From Novymonas esmeraldas (Eukaryota; Euglenozoa; Kinetoplastea; Trypanosomatida; Trypanosomatidae), in assembly GCA_019188245.1 (NCBI GenBank), contig JAECZO010000022.1:62001-126000 (forward strand): a DNA stretch of 64,000 nucleotides. Reading direction: 5' to 3'. The notes beneath the pieces were generated by a model. It made no database searches, had not been told where the DNA came from, and saw only the letters and a list, made by a program, of their open reading frames with translations. Position numbers and translations under genes: made by a program. Below are positions 61,591 to 64,000 of this stretch, one piece after another (the stretch's first letter is position 1; each line of letters starts with the position of its first letter).

Positions 61591-63264
61591 AACTCCAATG
61601 TGGGTGTCCCCCACCCCTTTCTTCCTTCACACATACATGCTTCTTCTTCTGCTTGACCATCGTCGTTCTGCAAATCTACAGAGCTCTGTGTGTAGTGTGC
61701 CGCTCGAGACGATCCAAAGACGCAGCTCGTCTTGTTCTTTTTCTTTTGTTTTCTTGTTATTGTTGCTCTCTTTGTCGCTATGTGATTTACGCAAAAACGG
61801 TTGTGTGTCCGGGGCTGCTCAGCCACGATCGCCCCTACCCCTTCCCTCCCCTCCCTTGATCTCTTTCTCTGTTTCACTCTCTCCTTTTCGAACACTCTCG
61901 ATGTAATCGCCCGTCCTTGGACGGCAGGTGTGCGCGTCACCCACACAGCGCCGCATGTGGCAGGGAGAAGAACACAGACTCCCCTCTCTTCATCGCATTG
62001 TACTCTGCATACTCGCATCTCTCCCTCTTTACCCCCTCCTCCCTCCACGAAAAAAAAAAAAAAAAGAAATGCAGAATGTGTAAAAAAGAGAACGCACAGT
62101 ATTGGCAGCAACAAGCGGCGTTTTTTTTTTCTTTCTTTTGTCAGAATGCGAGCCACCCTGTGTGTGACGGGTCCTCTGTCTTCCTCTCCCTCTGAGAAGC
62201 TCATCAACGAAGTCATGGGTACACACCTACACGCCAGCTGATCAAGGAGGTCCACCATTGTCCTTTACTCTTCCGTGACACGCTCTTGTCTTTTCGCTCT
62301 CACTTTTTCAATGTATGCGCTGATTCCGTTTTGTTAATGTGTGTGTGTGTGTGTGACTCGTGAACTTGCTGCTGTTGCTCTCTTCTGTCGCGTCTGTGCA
62401 GCGCTCCGGTTCTTTTGTGTGTTTTTTTTTTTTTGTGTGTGTGTAAAGGGATTTGACTGCATCTACACACACGCACGCATGAAACTCTCCTCCATCACGG
62501 TGCCGCCGAGGTGACTTCAATGATGTAGTGGCCATCGTGGACGTCTCCCTGTGTTTTTGACACCACACTCAATACAAGATACCCTCCTCGTATGTCCCCC
62601 CTTTGGCCGTTGCTGCAGCGGCTCCAGCTGTGCGGTGTTCCGCGAGTGGGGGAGCGTGTGTGTGTGTGTCAGGAATCCGCTGATGGTCTCTTCTCATGTC
62701 GATGCTAAAAAACTCCCCCCCCTGTGCTGCGTCGTTATGTTGTTCTAGTGACTCGTCCGCTACACGTGAGGTACTGTGCGAGTCCTTACCTCTGTTTTTG
62801 CTTTTCTACTCCACATCTGTGCCTTTCTCCACTACTGTGTTTCTAGCTGCACAGTGTCTCATGACTTTGTGGCGTCCATGTCCTCTTTTTTTTTTTTTCC
62901 ACGCGCACTCTTCTATCTTCCGATTGCGATAGCGGTGTAGCCGCTGCTGCTGTCTCTCTCATACACACACTTACTTCCCCTCGCCTTCATCATCGCCCTT
63001 TCTGTTGCGCTCCGTCCACGACTTTGCGTCGTTGCTTCTTCTTTTTTTTTTTTCCTCTATCTTGATCTATTTGTGTCTTTCTCTTTTTATTTCACCGTTA
63101 CGTCGTGCCTCGCTTGACTCTCTCATCATCTCTCTCTCCTCTCTCTCACTCACATATGTGGACATGTGTGCGGTGGTGTGTCTGTGCGAGAGTGAACGGT
63201 GCGCTGTGTTGCTTCTGAGGGTGTGCGGGTCTCTGCACGTATATGTGACACAACAACGGGCAAG

Positions 63265-63390
63265 CAAGAGTATGTGACACGTGTGTGGCCAGTGGACTCC
63301 TTCTCGAAGGAGGTGCACGTGGAGATCGGCCCGAAGAGCGCACTGCGTCGCTACGTCTCCAAACCCTCCGCGAGTCCCTCCGCAGGCACA
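63265..63390 (+). other. Coding-like island, possibly a gene remnant or small exon-like fragment
   Basis: In the frame open from 63199 to 63690, the stretch 63265-63390 has strongly GC-rich third positions and reads WPVDSFSKEVHVEIGPKSAL then RRYVSKPSASPSAG. This is unlike the Phe/Ser/Val-type translation of surrounding spacer. There is no suitable in-frame ATG upstream, and the sequence turns to AC repeat and A/G-rich low complexity after it. It may be the remnant of a decayed gene or chance. Confidence 0.25.
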
Positions 63391-64000
63391 CACACACACA
63401 GGGAGAGAGGTGGAGAGCCAGATATCCTCGTGTACACAGAGGGAAAGACGAGAGGTTGTCTCTTGTGTTTCTGGCGCATGCACTCAACTCATACTCTGAG
63501 AGATGCAGATGCACAACTTGCTCATGAAGAGAAGCTCGTCTCCTCCACTTCCTCACTGAACAACATGGACAGAAAACAGCGAGAAAAAAGGAAAAGAAAG
63601 CGTGCACGTGAAACGAGAGACCACCACCTCGCACAGGGTGTGTTGCGTTCATTCACATGCATCAGAGAGGAAGTGGTCTCAGAGGAATGAGGGTGGGGGG
63701 CGGCGCAGGGTGGAGAAGATAAGGAGAAAGAGAGTCTACCAGGCTCGCATTCTCGTCGTCCATCGCCCTTCCTTCCCCGCTCTCCCGTTCTCCTCTCTCA
63801 CTCTCGCTCTGACGGAGGCGAGAGAGAGAGAGAGGCAGACCGTCTCTCGCATGCACAGAGTCTAAAGCAAACCTCTCTCTCTCTCTCTCTGTGTCTCTGT
63901 CTCTTGCTCGCCTGCATGCCTATCACCATTGCGGACACCACGTTGGTCAACCACTGCTCGCCTTTCAACAACACCACCTCAATCTCCCTCTCACTGCTGC

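Larger units (their letters stand above)
61118..64000 (+). other. Spacer after array copy 5, to the window end
   Basis: 2.9 kb. It includes T21 at 61570-61590, A-rich DNA near 62050-62066, GT repeats near 62339-62356, and CT-rich DNA near 63862-63905. A short coding-like island at 63265-63380 is described separately. An ATG at 63916 opens a frame (MPITIADTTLVNHCSPF) that runs off the window, with no array-type N-terminus. Confidence 0.55.

Noticed and set aside
63916-64000. ATG opening a frame to the window end as a next gene
   Set aside because: Only 28 codons are visible, the start does not match the array family, and no AG follows the pyrimidine tract before it.
1-64000. CRISPR arrays, tRNA or rRNA genes, telomeric repeats and retroposon copies
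   Set aside because: No spaced direct repeats, cloverleaf-like genes, TTAGGG arrays or reverse-transcriptase motifs were seen. Short degenerate retroposons in UTRs cannot be excluded by eye.

Overview
The window looks like part of a trypanosomatid (kinetoplastid) nuclear chromosome, most like the Leishmania/Leptomonas/Crithidia group. All 14 protein genes I can support lie on the + strand. None shows an intron. The genes are GC-rich, especially at third codon positions. They are separated by long spacers rich in T, CT and GT, full of poly-T runs and (GT)n/(AC)n microsatellites. Most genes have a pyrimidine tract followed by an AG shortly upstream of the start codon. That is the layout of one polycistronic transcription unit whose mRNAs are cut apart by spliced-leader trans-splicing. 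No promoter, tRNA, rRNA or transposon was recognised. Coding sequence fills roughly 44% of the window.

Region 1 (1-13018): the 3' part of an RRM RNA-binding protein gene, a type I membrane protein with a cysteine pattern like saposin/canopy proteins and a KKxx tail, and a 980-residue protein with an internal repeat but no recognised family. Region 2 (17971-20172): a protein that follows the layout of a Has1/DDX18-like DEAD-box helicase, including the C-terminal extension, but lacks the catalytic motifs. Region 3 (21633-31429): three consecutive genes that appear to share a divergent PDZ-like module. Two are three-module paralogues, and two of the three genes carry AT-hook-like basic motifs. 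Region 4 (33011-36731): an 886-residue protein of unknown function and a 78-residue membrane protein.

Region 5 (39504-61117): a tandem array of five diverged paralogues of 618-657 residues. Each begins with an N-myristoylation signal (MGxxxS) and keeps the same order of conserved blocks. Starts are spaced 4.7-5.2 kb apart, so a further member could lie just beyond the window end. I do not recognise this family.

Best candidates for something undescribed are the myristoylated array, the PDZ-like/AT-hook trio and the apparently catalytically dead DEAD-box protein. All functional assignments rest on reading the sequence by eye. No database search was possible.
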